Shown piece by piece: positions 21,661-33,420 of a stretch of DNA of 64,000 nt (position 1 is the first letter of the stretch; every line of letters begins with the position of its first letter). The position numbers were made by a program, and so were the translations under genes. The notes beneath the pieces are model-generated. The model saw only the letters and a program-made list of their open reading frames with translations. It had not been told where the DNA came from and made no database searches. Source of the stretch: Acanthosepion esculentum (taxonomy: Eukaryota; Mollusca; Cephalopoda; Sepiida; Sepiidae); the NCBI GenBank assembly GCA_964036315.1, contig OZ038498.1:13870973-13934972 (forward strand), read 5' to 3'.

Positions 21661-22404
21661 GGTACATAAAGGTCAAATAGAGGGAAAGAGAGACAAGGGA
21701 AAGCAACACATGACATACCTAGCGGGCTTAAGCAAGTGGATGACAGAACATGGTCTGGGGGAAGAAGCAAATGGACAAAACTTATTCAAAGCTACAAGGA
21801 TAGGAAGAAGTGGAGAGCCATGATCGCCTACGTCCTGAAGGGACACGGTACATAAAGGTCAAATAGAGGGAAAGAGAGACAAGGGAAAGCAACACATGAC
21901 ATACCTAGCGGGCTTAAGCAAGTGGATGACAGAACATGGTCTGGGGGAAGTAGCAAATGGACAAAACTTATTCAAAGCTACAAGGATAGGAAGAAGTGGA
22001 GAGCCATGATCGCCTACGTCCTGAAGGGACACGGTACATAAAGGTCAAATAGAGGGAAAGAGAGACAAGGGAAAGCAACACATGACATACCTAGCGGGCT
22101 TAAGCAAGTGGATGACAGAACATGGTCTGGGGGAAGTAGCAAATGGACAAAACTTATTCAAAGCTACAAGGATAGGAAGAAGTGGAGAGCCATGATCGCC
22201 TACGTCCTGAAGGGACATGGTACATAAAGGTCAAATAGAGGGAAAGAGAGACAAGGGAAAGCAACACATGACATACCTAGCGGGCTTAAGCAAGTGGATG
22301 ACAGAACTTTGTCTGGGGGATGTAGCAAATGGACAAAACTTATTCAAAGCTACAAGGATAGGAAGAAGTGGATCGCCTACGTCCTGAAGGGACACGGCAC
22401 ATAA
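21475..22404 (+). repeat. 186-bp tandem array of a LINE 3' coding end, five units
   Basis: Unit boundaries marked by GGTACATAAAGG occur at 21661, 21847, 22033 and 22219, exactly 186 bp apart; the last boundary (22396) is 177 bp away because of a 9-bp deletion. 186 bp is 62 codons, so the LINE frame is kept but every unit ends in the native stop (CATAA). Units are almost identical, so the expansion is recent compared with the decayed LINEs nearby. Confidence 0.92.
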
Positions 22405-22439
22405 GAAGAAAGTCTTATCAATTCCAAATTAATCTAAGA

Positions 22440-22745
22440 CTGCCAACATCTCTTTCTCTCTCTCTTGTTTTGCCAGATCCTTCCATGCTTTTATGTTTTG
22501 TCTATTTTTCTCTTGTCTTGGAAAAGTTCTATATATTTACTGCGCTGTTTCAATACCATTTTTCCCCATAATGATTGTTCTTTCATTAGATTTTATTCAT
22601 CCCAGTGTAGAATATGTTTTCTATTTCCTTCATCTTCTTGTTCATGCATTACTGCATTTATCTCCTCCCCCCAATTTTATTTTTCATCTTTGCACATTTT
22701 GTCATTTTACTTCCTGTTTACCTCTTTCTCCTTTGTACTTCAATG
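22440..22745. other. Pyrimidine-rich stretch, no gene
   Basis: T/C-rich sequence (TCTTTCTCTCTCTCTTG and similar) that opens three overlapping plus frames of hydrophobic character. Composition alone explains these frames. It may be a degraded LINE 3' untranslated region. Confidence 0.5.
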
Positions 22746-23275
22746 GAGTAATAGATAGCGGCTCAAATTGAGGAATTGGAGAGCCGAGTTCAAGTTCTAG
22801 TCGAATCCATTACAGTCACTTACATGCTAATACCCTTGGGAAAGGTATGAATCCTCTTCTTCTTCCCCCAGCTATGGGTAAATAGCAGGACAGACTGGGT
22901 CCTATAGCTTGGATGGCAACTGGTCTACCGCAAAAAGAAATGGCAACCTACTGGACGAAAAATCTGCCTCGTCAGTCATGTATCTTTCGATACATAATCA
23001 CCTAAGCGTGTGTCACGCATGGCACATAACTGAACTGATATTCACTTACGTGCTTATACCCTTGGGAAAGATATGAATCCTCTTCTTCCTCCCCCCAGCT
23101 ATGGGTAAATAGCAGGACAGACTGGATTCTATAGCCTTGGATGGTAACTGGTCTACCGCAGAAAGAAATGGCAATGTACTGCAGGAAAAAATCTGCCTCA
23201 TCAGTCATGTATATTTCAATACATGATTGCCTAAATGTGTATCACGCATGGCACATAACTGACTGAATGAACTAA
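22745..23275 (+). repeat. Two adjacent SINE-A copies
   Basis: First copy 22745-23035: tRNA-related head (GGAGTAATAGATAGCGGCTC, AGCCGAGTTCAAGTTC, B-box-like), body 'cttacatgctaataccctt', GCTATGGGTAAATAGCAGGA, 'aagaaatggcaacctactg', and the tail with CAGTCATGTATCTTTCGATA and 'gcatggcacataactgaact'. Second copy 23036-23275 starts within the body ('attcacttacgtgcttatac') and ends ACTGACTGAATGAACTAAAA. The head points to a tRNA-derived SINE. Confidence 0.8.
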
Positions 23276-23620
23276 AATTGAGGCACCTTGAATTTCCTGA
23301 GCGGGGGCTAACCCCTCTACCAGACATATGAATTGACAATTTGACTCATTTTAAGCTCAGAAGGGCATAAAAAGAATGAAAATCGATGTATAAACACATC
23401 TGTAGCTGGTTTTTAAATGTTATGTTTTGGACATGTTTAATCGTCCATATCTGAAGAACACTTTCGGTAAAAACGAATATACACGTTTACGCCGGGGAAG
23501 GCGTTTAACAACCCCCACAAAACGTTGATAAGCCGTAGAAAGCTAATCATTCAGTAGCGACCATTGCATGTCGATCAGAGAATTACGATAGAAAGCAACT
23601 GAAAATAAGAAGTAAAAAAA
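23276..23620 (+). repeat. Block C, repeat joined to SINE-A
   Basis: Begins GAGGCACCTTGAATTTCCTG and includes GCGGGGGCTAACCCCTCTAC, 'aacacatctgtagctggttt', 'acgccggggaaggcg', 'aaacgttgataagccgtag' and 'accattgcatgtcgatcaga'. An inverted copy lies at 54925-55270, again attached to the SINE-A tail. It is GC-richer than its surroundings. I do not recognise the family. Confidence 0.75.
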
Positions 23621-23624
23621 ATAC

Positions 23625-24095
23625 AGTGAAGTAATGGATAGTGGCTCGAATTGAGGAATCGGTGAGTCGAGCTCGAATTCCAGTCAAATCTATTACATGA
23701 ATCCTCTTCTTCTTCCCCCAGCTATGTTTAAATATCAGAACAGACTGGGTTCTATAGCTTGGATGGCAACTGGTCTACTGCAGAAAGAAATGGCAACCGA
23801 TTGCGGGAAAAAAATCTGCCTCATCAGTCATGTATCGAAATATACATGATCGCCTAAACGTGTATCACGCATGGCACATAACTGAACTGATATTCACTTA
23901 CGTGCTAATACCCTTGGGAAAGGTATGAATCCTCTTCTTCTCCCCTTAGTTACTGGATGGCAACTGATCTACTGCAGAAAGAAATGGCAACCTACTGTGG
24001 GAAAAAAAAATCTGCCTTGTCAGTCATGTATCGAAAGATACATGATCGCCTAAGCATGTATCACATATGGCACACTACTGACTGACTTATCCCTG
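23625..24095 (+). repeat. Two more SINE-A copies
   Basis: 23630-23890 is near complete (AGTAATGGATAGTGGCTCGA head, 'gcatggcacataactgaact' tail). 23890-24095 lacks the head and has an internal deletion between 'tcttcttctccccttag' and 'ttactggatggcaactgatc'. Confidence 0.8.
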
Positions 24096-25090
24096 ATGGG
24101 TTTGTTTATCTTTATATACTCTGAATTGGAATCAAATATGGATTAAATCTAACAGAATGATAAAATAAGGTGTAAATAGGAAATGTTTATAAATTTAACA
24201 TGTTTAATTTTCATCAAAGTTTTATCAGATATTTTCTTTGGAAATTAGTTATGGAAAAGAAAGTTCTGGTACTTTGAATTCTGTGTTGTTTATTTTTCAT
24301 TGGTCAGGTTGATCTCACGTGTTTTTGATTTGTGTCATTAGTTCATGTGAGTGTCTCTGAATTATGGTAAGCATTTTTGTGTCTGGTAGTGTCCATGTGT
24401 GTAATTCCTAAAGATGGTAATAGGAAGTGTATATATGTGTGTATCAAATTTCAGGTGACAGAATTAATTTCAACTTGGAACCTCAAAAGGGTAATTTGCA
24501 GTTCAAGCCCCACACTCAGTTTCTAATAAAAAATTCCTGAATAGTTCCATTTAGCTGTAAATGTACATGCTTAATTCGAAAATAACAAAGAAATTTTGAT
24601 AAAATATATCGTTTTGGAATTATCGACAATAAAAGTCCAGACTCATTCACATCGCTCTGGGTGACATTGAAATTAATTTTGCACCTCCAAATTTCTATTT
24701 GGTCCTACAGGATTAGGACAGCTTGTTTTTTTTTTATTTTCTTTAGAAAATCAACATTGCTCTTGGTATGAAAGCTGGGGTTTGATGGGATAAGTATTGA
24801 CATTAAAAATTAGATTCATAACTTTTACCAATTTTTTATGCTCTGTTCTTAGCCGTGTCCTGGTGAGTTCGTATTGCCACTGACGACAGATATTGACAAT
24901 TATCGTGGTCTTTTTTCTCTCTCCTCAAAATGAATCTCATAGAAATCACAGCAAAAAGAAATACAACTAAACCATAAACAAAAAACCACCAACTCCGCTC
25001 AACTTTTCTTTCTCTAATATTCCTGATATCCATTCCAATTTCTGCTGAATAGAATCTTTTCTCCTGCCCTTTGTGAAAGCAACATACATT
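24095..25090. other. No gene recognised
   Basis: AT-rich sequence. The minus frame 24836-25168 has a hydrophobic stretch (FFVYGLVVFLFAVISMRFIL) but overlaps the antisense of the LINE that starts near 25090 and lacks family resemblance. Confidence 0.4.
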
Positions 25091-26995
25091 TTTTCCATTG
25101 CTAGCAATGAATTCTTTTTTCCTGGCTATCTTCCCCTTTGTTGAAAAGATTCCAGTATTCGCATGCATGGCTTTGGTGTTTACATCCGGGATAATCTTCC
25201 GATTGTCTCTCGCGGCCTCTGGCTATTCCTTCTTGTGCTTCCATCTTTCATTATTAAACTCTGTCAGCTATCTTCTTCCTTTATCTCTCCCCGGGACTGC
25301 AGTATATTAGACATAATAGTTGACAGTATAGAAAAGACACTTTCTATCCATCTATCTGCGAACACCATCGTAACTTTAATGCTCATCATGGCACGTGGCT
25401 GAAACATTCTAAAGGTACAAATATTACTGGTATTCAGACATTAAATTTTTCCATTTCTACTTGATTTATTTCTTATCTTGTCTCTTTGCTCTTGCTGAGC
25501 TTCACAACACTGTCCTCGTAATAACTCTGACCATTCTTTGGTAGATATTGATATTTCATGCCAATCATCTACTAAATAGAATCCCCCCATTCCATAAGAC
25601 CTCTTTCTGTTACCAGCATGCGAGTTGGGACTCACTCAATGATTTTCTATGTGAGGCCCTTTGGACTGGCATCTTCAACCTTCCAATTGGAAATTTTGTC
25701 ACCGAGGTTTCTTCTTGGGTCAAAGACAGCATGGGCGCTTTCATCCATTCTTGGAAATACCAGGTGAAACCTCAATCTTTTCCACAGTTCACACCAGCAT
25801 GCTCAGCTGCTATAGCACATAGGAACCGCTATTTTCAGCTATACCAGCATGAAGTATCTAGCAACTGCCCCACGCAGTCATATGTGGTGCAAGGCCGAAT
25901 TTAATGTGGGGTTCCCGAGCCCATAGGCTCAGCCAAAAAATCCTCATAGACCCGCATAAATGGGATTGCGTCTGTTTACCTCCCTGGATGAGACTCTGCC
26001 CTTCAGCACGGCCTTGTCTGGTTTCCTCTCTGCCCAAAGGCAGCGAGTTCGACCAGCAGAGCTGGAAAAGATTATAGCTAGACTAGCTATACCAGCATGA
26101 CAATTCTTGTCACAACAGCCCATAATAAATGTAAGCGAGTTCTTGAAGTCCCTGTTTGTATAGCCTCTAACAACTTTGGCTCTCGTGATTACTGGCAGCT
26201 CTGTAATAGTGCAAGGTATCCCTCCCCTCTTCAATCAATTTGAGGTGTTATCTTCCTCTGCTGATAAAGCTGGATGCTTTGTCTGTAAATTCTCCTCAAA
26301 CTTTACTCTTGACTCATCTGGAATATCCCTGCCTAACTTCCTACTTAGAACTGAATCTGTTGAGTGATATGCATATAACACCTTCCATGGTTTCTGCTAT
26401 CATCTCTTAGATCCTCACAAAGCATGTGGACCCAATGGTATCCCTGTAATAATCATTAAAAGATTTGTGCTCTCGAACTGACTCCTGTTTTCTCTAAACT
26501 GTATAATAAATGCCTCCCTGCCACCTGCTTTGCTTTCTGCTTGAAGTCATTATCTGTTGTTTGAGTTTTTAAGAACTCTGGTGAACTGTCTCACCCTTCC
26601 AATTATCGGCCTGTTAGCCTTCTACTTCTCTTTGGGAAACTCCTAGAGGCCCTAATCAATACTAAATTGGTTCATCATTGCAGGGCCTTATCTCAGACAA
26701 ACAATATGGCTTTTGTTTCTCTAGGTCAACAGCTGATGTACTGATGATAATTGTGAAAAGAGTCTATTATCTATGGTCTAGATAAAAACAGTAAAGCCCA
26801 GACTGTAGCATTGGACATCTCAAGAGCTTTGACATACAGCTCTTCTCCATCAGCTGAAAAGTGCTTCAAATTATCAAAGCAGGTTAAACAGTCCTTTCAA
26901 AATACAAATCTGTTTTCTCATAGAAAACAACAGTTCATGCAAATCAATTGTTTTTTCCTTAACAACAAAGGAATTTCAACAACTTTCTTTTAGTG
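25090..26995 (+). pseudogene. Jockey/CR1-type LINE ORF2: endonuclease to early RT (decayed)
   Basis: Plus-strand fragments in order: HGFGVYIRDNLPIVSR and DCSILDIIVDSIEK (apurinic endonuclease domain), HKTSFCYQHASWDSLNDFL, LPIGNFVTEVSSWVKDSM, QFTPACSAAIAHRNRYF (linker), IPPLFNQFEVLSSSADKAG, STLDSSGISLPNFLLR, then the RT start CGPNGIPVIIIK and NNMAFVSLGQQLMY-like remnants, ending near ALDISRALTY. Many stops and frameshifts. The RT palm is not recognisable after about 26840. Confidence 0.8.
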
Positions 26996-28735
26996 CAACA
27001 AAAAAATTACTTTGAAAAGTTCACAATTCAAAACTGTTTTTCTGGGTGCTTTCGACAGATATTCATATTTCTGGAACTCTAACATAAAAGACATTTGAAT
27101 GAGATAAACTCATAAGTGTATAAAAGTAATTTGTATATAAAATAAATCTCATATGTTTAGAAAACACATCTGCATATGAAATTTATAAGATTCTTCTTTT
27201 TTCTTCTTCAACAGCAACAGTAATAGCAGAAACATTTCTCACCCAGGTGGTCTATTTCATTTTTTAGTAGTAGCAGTGGACTTTACATGCTGAGACAGTC
27301 AATCTTTTCTGCCTGGAATACAGATTTTTACTCTGATGTGGACTAATCCTTTCTAACATTGCAGTCAAAATTTCTTCTCTTACACTGCAGACATGTGGAA
27401 TTAAAACCTGTTTATAAACCAACTCCTTAGAAGGCTTATACTTTTTATCTCTATTCCTTAAAAATTCAAGAATCATTATCTTGAGTATATTGACTATTTC
27501 CCACAGTGTGTAACATTAATTATTTTTAAGTGATGACTTTATTTGATTGCTATCAAACTTATATAACACATGTAACAATCAATTTTTTGAATGAAAACTC
27601 TTAAGGCTATATAACAACAAAGTGAACAAATTTTTGGATCACTTAATACCAATATTTCTTTATCAACATTGGAAAATTATCTTTTTTTAGAGACAAAGTT
27701 TGGTATTTTAAAACCTGGCAAGTACAGTTAGAACAAATAGTTTTAATTAGATTTTGATTTTGATTTGTAATTTCAAATTATTTTTATTCAACTTTTGGTG
27801 AAATGACAAGTTAGAAGTCTAACACAGAACATCTGCTCTGATTTGGCCTTGATTTCAAAATGGAGGCAAGAGTGACTTCCTTTGAGGAAGTGGCTGATAT
27901 GAAAGGTTGATGATTCAGGTTCCCAAGTAAATCAACTTTCTGTTTAACGAACAGGTTAGAAAATGCCACATACTGTCAGGAGCGGGATCAGTTTAATTAT
28001 GGGAGAGATTTTCATCAAGAAAGATTGTGGAAGTAAGAGAAAGAGATATAACTTTTACTTGGAATATAAGTAGTTAGGATGGTGACAATGAAGATGAGAT
28101 GCCAATTGTCAGACTAAGACAGATTGAGAAGACAAGGGAGTAGTATTCCCTGATGTTCAAACTGGAAGTAGCAGCAGATCATTTATAAAGCAACTGGAAG
28201 AAATTTTGGAAATCTTTAACTTTTTGTGCCTGTAATAAAAATGTGTCAAAAGGATAGTTTTTCTCTTGACACTGCTATTATTTTAACTACCTTCAATCTT
28301 CCAGCAATGTTTATTGTTTTAAAAAGCGATGCTTAAAATTTTAATAAAACCCAAACATGTGAAAGTGAATTTATACATTTTCTTTGTTCTTTGAGAATTT
28401 ACAACAAAAATATTAAACATTATTTATTTATTTATTTATTTATTATATGGTCCATTTACAAGAATAATTTTATTTCTAAAAATGCGAACAAACTAATACA
28501 ACGCAATGTTTATCATTTATCAATTTATAAAAAAATGAATATGAAAATTAATTTTTTATTCAAAAAATTTATAAAAAATGTCTACCAAACATGAAAATGT
28601 AAACAAACAGATAATGATGAGCAACTGTAATTATAAATTTTGAAAACTGAATTCTCCAGGCATTTCCTTCATGCAATAATTCATTGATATTTTTTATAAA
28701 ATTATGAATAAAAAACTGTTTTCATAGTTATTTAT
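26995..28735. other. No gene recognised; (TTTA)n at about 28423-28446
   Basis: AT-rich sequence with one tetranucleotide microsatellite. The small open frames (27264-27476 minus, 28391-28594 plus) are lysine/asparagine-rich composition products. 27880-28200 is less AT-rich but I find no frame or repeat in it. Confidence 0.5.
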
Positions 28736-29462
28736 AAAATGATATATAATAAATATTGCATAATATTTAATATAATATAATATAATAATAAATAATGCAT
28801 AATATTTAATATAATATAATAAATATTGCATAATATTTAATATAATAAATATTGCATAATATTTAATATAATATAATAATAAACATGGCATAATATTTAA
28901 TATAATATAATATAATAATAAATATTGCATAATATTTAATATAATATGATAATAAACATGGCATAATATTTAATATAATAATAAATATTGCATAATATTT
29001 AATATAATATAATAATAAATATTGCATAATATTTAATATAATATAATAATAAATATTGCATAATATTTAATATAATATAATAAATATTGCATAATATTTA
29101 ATATAAAATAATATAATATTGCATAATATTTAATATAATAATAAATATTGCATAATATTTAATATAATATAATAATAAATATTGCATAATATTTAATATA
29201 ATATAATAATAAATATTGCATAATATTTAATATAATATAATAATAAATATTGCATAATATTTAATATAATATAATAATAAATATTGCATAATATTTAATA
29301 TAATATAATAATAAATATTGCATAATATTTAATATAATATAATAATAAATATTGCATAATATTTAATATAATATAATAATAAATATTGCATAATATTTAA
29401 TATAATATAATAATAAATATTGCATAATATTTAATATAATATAATAATAAATATTGCATAAT
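28735..29462. repeat. AT minisatellite, about 30-36-bp units, more than 20 copies
   Basis: Repeats of AATATTGCATAATATTTAAT followed by ATAATATAATAATAAAT-type filler of variable length; two variants read AACATGGCATAATA. Units contain the palindrome ATTATGCAATAT/ATATTGCATAAT and could form cruciforms. Units from about 29150 on are nearly identical, the left part more variable. Confidence 0.92.
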
Positions 29463-29479
29463 AGTATGAAATAATAATG

Positions 29480-30100
29480 GTGTCATGCTGTTTTTTGCAG
29501 GCATGAAAGTTAAAGTTTGCCAAAATGTCTTTGAAGAGGTTTCTGTATTTTATATCAAATGTGACATCGTATTCTGGATTACAGGAGCTTGTTTTTAGTT
29601 TTATATTAGTATTGTAGGGCTAGTTTGTCCCATTTAAGTTTTGGTGGAAGTTTGTTTCCTTTTACATATAAACTTTCTACAGGAGATGTTGTAAATCCTT
29701 GAAGCCCCAATCTCAAAACTTTATAGTAGGTTGGGTTAAGAATTTTGAGATATGATTTCCTTGCTGATTGGTATATGAAGTTTCCATAATCCAACTTGGA
29801 TTGAATTAATGTTCCGTACAATTTGAGCAACATTTGCCAGTCTGCTCCCCAATTTCTGTGGGCCACCACTCTCAAGAGTTGTAATATTTTACTACTGCTT
29901 TTTGTTCTCAGATATGTTAGGAGTGATATGAACACTTACTTTCTTGTCAAGAATTGTTGCCAAGAAGTTGTATTTGTCTACCAGCGAGATTTCTGTTCCT
30001 TCATGTTGCAATCTTGAATTATTATGTTGTTTCTTTTTATTACAGACGACCAGACCCCCCCCCCCCACTGTCACGTGTGTGATCATATGATCCGACGGGA
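29480..30100 (-). pseudogene. LINE reverse transcriptase C-terminal part (decayed)
   Basis: On the minus strand: ISLVDKYNFLATILDKKVS, then in another frame VVAHRNWGADWQMLLKLYGT, LIQSKLDYGNFIYQSARKSY, KVLRLGLQGFTTSPVESLYV and KLPPKLKWDKLALQY. This is the post-catalytic thumb region of jockey-type LINEs (the 'YKFLGxIFDKKLSF ... SKLDYG' pattern). The YxDD block is absent and the 5' end is truncated near a C run at 30054-30066. Confidence 0.8.
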
Positions 30101-30119
30101 GTGTGATGACAGATATTCG

Positions 30120-30970
30120 CACTTACCTGATCCAAAGTACCTGAGGTGTCTGGCCTGCTGAACCGCCATCTACAAGAGGTCAAAGGCGCATGCGTGATAT
30201 TGAGCCTTTTTATGAACATTGGTCATTTGCATATGAGGACGACTACCCACTTTAAAAGGCGGGGTATACAGCGATGGTAAAGGGCAGAGAAACAATTGGA
30301 AGTCGAAAAAATTTGAAAATATCCAAAAAAATATTAAATATAAATCTTTATTTGAAATATTTTACCTGCAGGCACTTCAAACTTTTTACTTTGAGTTAAC
30401 ATTAATAGGAACTGAAAAACATTATTTAGGTAAGAAAATCAGGTACTGAAAATTGTAATTAAAAATAGGAAAATTTACACTGGGTACTATATACCCGTGG
30501 TTAGTCTTCTAGGGTTAAGTGGTAAGCCTGACTTCATCAAGCAATTTAAAACAGAGTTGTACTAGTTCTGGTTTGTATTTGTGTCTTTAAGTGGTTTGAC
30601 AGAAAGTAGCTCCGTGAATATCACAAAATCTTTGTCAATGCCTCTGAAAAAAACAAAGCAGTTGAGCAGTGTCATAGACACATAGTGTGCTTTCAGCAAA
30701 TGCCAAGGAATACTACTCAGATATCTTTGCAGCGTCTGTAAGTTGCTCAGAAAGGTTCACAGAAATATGAAAAATGACAGTTCTTGACAACTGCAAGACT
30801 TCAATCTTTGATTTAACCTCAGAGCATGCACTATCAACAACATCAACCATATTCTCTTTTACAAACTCTGAGTCTGAAAAACGTTTGTTATTTTTGTAAT
30901 TTATGTGCAACTACAAAACTTGCCTTGGTGATAGAATCTTGAAGTTGTTATATTAAGCGGCTAAGCGGCT
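30120..30970. other. No gene recognised
   Basis: Mixed-composition sequence, less AT-rich at 30120-30260 and 30590-30850. The minus frame 30713-30910 (HISVNLSEQLTDAA, VDVVDSACSEV) has a normal amino-acid mix but no recognised domain and no clear splice context. Confidence 0.4.
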
Positions 30971-30974
30971 GGGG

Positions 30975-31305
30975 GCAGAACAAAGAAGAAACGACGGAGG
31001 TTTAAGAAATAAACAATTGTATTAACATAAAAAATATGGTAAATCGGTGTAAATGTCTCTCGTTGAAAGGAAGACACAAGTAGAATCGTAAAAATCTTCT
31101 GCAGAGGCGTACGGTAGGAGAGGCAGGGTGAGTTGTGACTTACTACGGTGACGGCCTTTGGTGAGTTGTCTTAGGAGATAGGAGGCCGCGTTCCGATCAG
31201 GTGTTGTGCCGTCCAACTGCCGAAGATGTCCCTTTGATTGGTTTTTATGTCCTTTTCTTAGGCTCAGATCGGCTCCAATTTTTATTTTGTTTCTTTAGGC
31301 GGGAG
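30975..31305. repeat. Long direct repeat, copy 1
   Basis: Starts AACAAAGAAGAAACGACGGA and contains 'taagaaataaacaattgtat', 'cagaggcgtacggtaggaga', 'gtgacttactacggtgacgg', 'gtgttgtgccgtccaactgc' and 'ggctccaatttttattttgt'. Copy 2 lies at 31545-31895 in the same orientation, about 570 bp apart. Length and spacing suit LTR-related or tandemly duplicated element ends. No terminal inverted repeat was found. Confidence 0.75.
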
Positions 31306-31544
31306 TGGATGCTGTTTGGCTGAAATTAAACAATTTTGGTAGAGGCGAGGATGGTGACGCGTATTTAAAATTATGACAGCGTGTGTTGTAAGAAAGACCT
31401 ATGACATTATCAAAATATACACTTAGGGTGGTAATTTTAAGGCCCTAGGCTTCAGTCTACTAAGCTTATAGGTAAATCTGGCATTGTTTAGTTGTAGTTC
31501 TCTTGAATTTTTTAATTAGTTATGTTATAATTACGCGTATGGTG

Positions 31545-31895
31545 GCAAAACAAAGAAGAAACGACGGAGGTTTAAGAAATAAACAATTGTATTAACATAA
31601 AAATATAACAAATGGTAAATTGGTGTAAATGTGTCTCGTTGAAAGAAAGAGAAAAATAGAATCGTAAAAGTTGTCCGCAGAGGCGTACGGCAGGAGAGGG
31701 AGGGTGAGTTGTGACTTACTGCGGCGACGGCCTTTGGAGAGTTGCCTTTGGAGATAGGAGGCCGCGTTTCCACGAGCGTTGTGTATCCTGGCTGTTGTGC
31801 CGTCCAACTGCCGAAGATGTCCCTTTGATGAGCTTTTATGTCCTTTTCTTAGGTTCAGGTCGGCTCCAATTTTTATTTTGTTTCTTTAGACAAGA
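31545..31895. repeat. Long direct repeat, copy 2
   Basis: About 85-90 percent similar by eye to 30975-31305, with small indels (extra 'ttgtgtatcctggc' near 31780). It abuts a retroelement integrase fragment at about 31896, consistent with these repeats being LTR remnants of that element. Confidence 0.7.
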
Positions 31896-32165
31896 GTGCG
31901 TGAAAAGAGTGGATGTAAAATCACCCAGGATGAGCAGCAACTTTGTAAATATCTCTTATCAGTCCTCCCCTTCTGTAAAAACCTTAACACCGGAAGAGAA
32001 AAGATAAAAAAAAAAGCAAGGAAGCTACACAGACAATTTTCACATGCCTCAAAAGAAAAGTTGTGTAAACTTATGAAGGGAAATATGGTGTTGAAATCCT
32101 TAAGATAATTTTAAAATGTTGCGATTCACTAGAAGCATACACGAGATATAAACATAGACATTTAC
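31896..32165 (+). pseudogene. Retroelement integrase zinc-binding fragment
   Basis: Reads KARKLHRQFSHASKEKLCKL, then after a stop LKIILKCCDSLEAYTRYK. The H-x4-H and C-x2-C-like spacing is that of the N-terminal zinc-binding domain of an LTR-element integrase. The second cysteine of the CxxC is missing (CDSLE). It is a different lineage from the gypsy copies nearby. Confidence 0.55.
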
Positions 32166-32241
32166 AAAGACAGAGTAGAACTGGGACTCCAAACAGCCGT
32201 ACTATTGGGATTTTCCCAATTATATTTGGTAACAAAAATAT

Positions 32242-32675
32242 TGTGACGCCGGCAAGAAGAAAGGAACACGAACACAGATGGAATGTTTGAAAATGACTTG
32301 TATTGTAGGAAAAGAGAGGAAAGTTTCTTGCAGTCGGGCTTGTGGAACTTATCTGAAAGATGCGTCCTTTTAACGGTTTTACATTTCCTGTGTCGTTTTG
32401 GCTGGGTTGAAGAAATAGAGCCTTGACTTCTGTGCTTCAGTTGCTGTCCAAATCCTCACACGTGTCATGGTATTTAGATGACGGAGAGTGCAGACATGGA
32501 CGTGTTGTATCTAAGGGTCCCACAAGCAAAAGAGGATGAGAGTTTGTAAAACCCGCTCATGTGGGTTTGGTGAAGATCTGAAAAGGTAGCCTGTGATTGG
32601 TTGTTTTTCATCCAATCACAGGGCACCCAGTTAGCGACTCCATAATAATTTCAATAATACTTTTTGTCTACTACA
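32242..32675 (+). repeat. Candidate 5' LTR of gypsy element 2 (434 bp)
   Basis: Starts TGTGACGCCGGCAAGAAGAA and ends TTTTTGTCTACTACA, i.e. TG...CA, directly upstream of gag-like coding sequence. GC content is higher than the flanks. No second LTR copy is visible after the integrase, so the assignment rests on position and ends only. Confidence 0.5.
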
Positions 32676-32689
32676 AACTATCTATGGCC

Positions 32690-33420
32690 TGCTGATAGGG
32701 ATAATAAGTGGAGGAGAAATTTGGTATGAAACGCATCCCTGAGTTTGATGGCTCGGTGTCTGGTCTGTTCATGTTCGAATGGGTCAAAACGGCATAACTT
32801 GTATGCAAGATGTGCGGTATAAAACATCTTGAACATATAATCCCCTTAAGGTTGTTGGGTAGGGTGCTTGCTGTCTACCAGCAGCTGGGAGAAGAGGAAA
32901 GAGGAGATATTAACCGAATAAATGCATACAGCTTTTGCGATGGATGGGTTAGTGACAAATGAGCAGTTTACCAAGTGACAACTTTGTCATAGGGGAATCG
33001 GTCTACGTATATTTGGTCGAGTTGTGAAAACTCTGTATTATTCGGTGTAATGAGTGACTGTGGACTGGCATGTGCATTTATAAGGCGATTGCCAGAGTAG
33101 GTGAAGCGGCTCTTCACACTTTGATCCAGATGGATGCGCTAGTGATTGACCAGCTGTTGGTCCAAGCGTGGGCAATTATGTAGGATGAGATGATGGAGGA
33201 CGGTCCGACAATTGCGGCAGTGCAATACAGGATGGAACGAAGATGCTTCCTACTGGGCATCCACGTGATACCATAACATGTGCTAATCATTTTGCAAAGG
33301 ATTGCGAGGGACCACATGGTAAAAGGCGGAAACCCCCAAATGTGCTGTTACAGGTGCAACGATATTTCCCTAAATTTTCCAGGAAATAAGCCCAGGAAGA
33401 CACTTCAGCATCAGTCTTCC
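32690..33420 (+). pseudogene. Gypsy element 2: gag remnant
   Basis: Plus-strand fragments match gypsy gag capsid: PEFDGSVSGLFMFEWVKTA, MCGIKHLEHIIPLRLLG, AVYQQLGEEERGDINRINAY, and later fragments around CANHFAKDCEGPHG and CAVTGAT that recall a CCHC zinc knuckle region. Several frameshifts and stops. Confidence 0.65.

Noticed and set aside
22465..22771. Overlapping hydrophobic plus frames
   Set aside because: Produced by a T/C-rich composition; no conserved motif.
24836..25168. Possible membrane protein on minus
   Set aside because: Hydrophobic stretch within the antisense of AT-rich sequence and the LINE start; no family signal.
31022..31807. Minus frames MDGTTPDRNAASYLL and MDGTTARIHNARGNAASYL in both long direct repeats
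   Set aside because: Similar only because the DNA is repeated; interrupted differently and composed of simple R/S/L text, so probably non-coding. Retained as a repeat only.
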